The notes under the pieces are model-generated. The model made no database searches. It saw only the letters and a list, made by a program, of their open reading frames with translations, and was not told where the DNA came from. A program made the translations under genes and the position numbers. Positions 5,558 to 5,714 of a stretch of 5,714 nucleotides of DNA are shown here, one piece after another. Location of the stretch: NCBI GenBank assembly GCA_021740025.1, contig JAIPAN010000089.1, forward strand, positions 1 through 5,714, in the 5' to 3' direction. This stretch comes from Sphingobacteriaceae bacterium (GTDB taxonomy: Bacteria; Bacteroidota; Bacteroidia; Sphingobacteriales; Sphingobacteriaceae). Every line of letters starts with the position of its first letter. Positions within the stretch are counted from its first letter, which is position 1.

Positions 5558-5714
5558 TTAGTTATTCCCAATAATCACCGGCGCTCCTTTGCTATTGCCC
5601 ATAATAATGATTTTGGTATTGGGCGACAAGGCAATTTCTTTTTGTGCTTTTATGGCTTCGTACTGCAATTGTTTATCGCTTAAGCCAGTAGACAAAATAC
5701 GTTGATAATCGGCA
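5558..5714 (-). CDS. C-terminal end of a probable SPFH/band-7 (prohibitin/stomatin-like) protein
   Basis: An open frame enters from the right edge and ends at the TAA at 5560-5558, giving the last 51 residues. The visible part has an alternating charged helix (YQRILSTGLSDKQLQYEAIKAQ) followed by SPNTKIIIMGNSKGAPVIIG and a short tail. An LQYEAIKA-type helix followed by a 'SPNTK-hydrophobic-GN/GS' strand is the usual end of bacterial SPFH-domain proteins, which form membrane-bound ring oligomers involved in membrane organisation and protease control. The SPFH domain itself and any N-terminal membrane anchor lie outside the window, so the assignment rests on this tail alone. The 325-residue gene begins 3 bases further on, indicating one transcript. 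Confidence 0.6.
   Translation of the reverse strand, partial: ADYQRILSTGLSDKQLQYEAIKAQKEIALSPNTKIIIMGNSKGAPVIIGNN

Overview
The window looks like chromosomal DNA from a Bacteroidota (Bacteroidetes) bacterium. It is AT-rich with very AT-rich spacers. Start codons are preceded by A/T-rich leaders with no Shine-Dalgarno sequence. At least two spacers carry the Bacteroidota -7 promoter element TAnnTTTG, and glnS and the other proteins have the composition expected of that phylum. No mobile element, CRISPR array, tRNA or rRNA was seen.

Layout from left to right: (1) A minus-strand pair encodes a standalone cobalamin-binding subunit of the methylmalonyl/isobutyryl-CoA mutase type, followed 9 bases later by the first 95 codons of an enoyl-CoA hydratase/isomerase that leaves the window. 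Both point to acyl-CoA metabolism. (2) A divergent plus-strand pair encodes glutaminyl-tRNA synthetase (glnS), followed 7 bases later by a PaaI-type hotdog thioesterase. (3) A 300-base spacer without a protein gene (2938-3237) is not empty. It has a good Bacteroidota promoter, a 15-base tandem repeat just downstream, and a strong two-part GC-rich hairpin ending in two T6 runs. I read this as a candidate free-standing RNA gene of about 200 nt. (4) A minus-strand SET-domain lysine methyltransferase-like protein has a complete post-SET cysteine cluster. (5) A plus-strand six-helix rhomboid protease has its catalytic Ser and His in place. (6) A minus-strand pair comprises the C-terminal end of a probable SPFH/band-7 protein (entering from the right edge) and a 325-residue protein that I cannot assign. 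The stop codon of the latter directly abuts the rhomboid stop.

Most of the content is ordinary housekeeping and metabolic genes in short operons. The best candidates for something undescribed are the 3015-3231 RNA locus, with its mutually exclusive pairings, and the unassigned 325-residue protein, whose N-terminus vaguely resembles a degenerate HNH/zinc-type module. I saw no clear sign of a defence or other multi-gene novel system.
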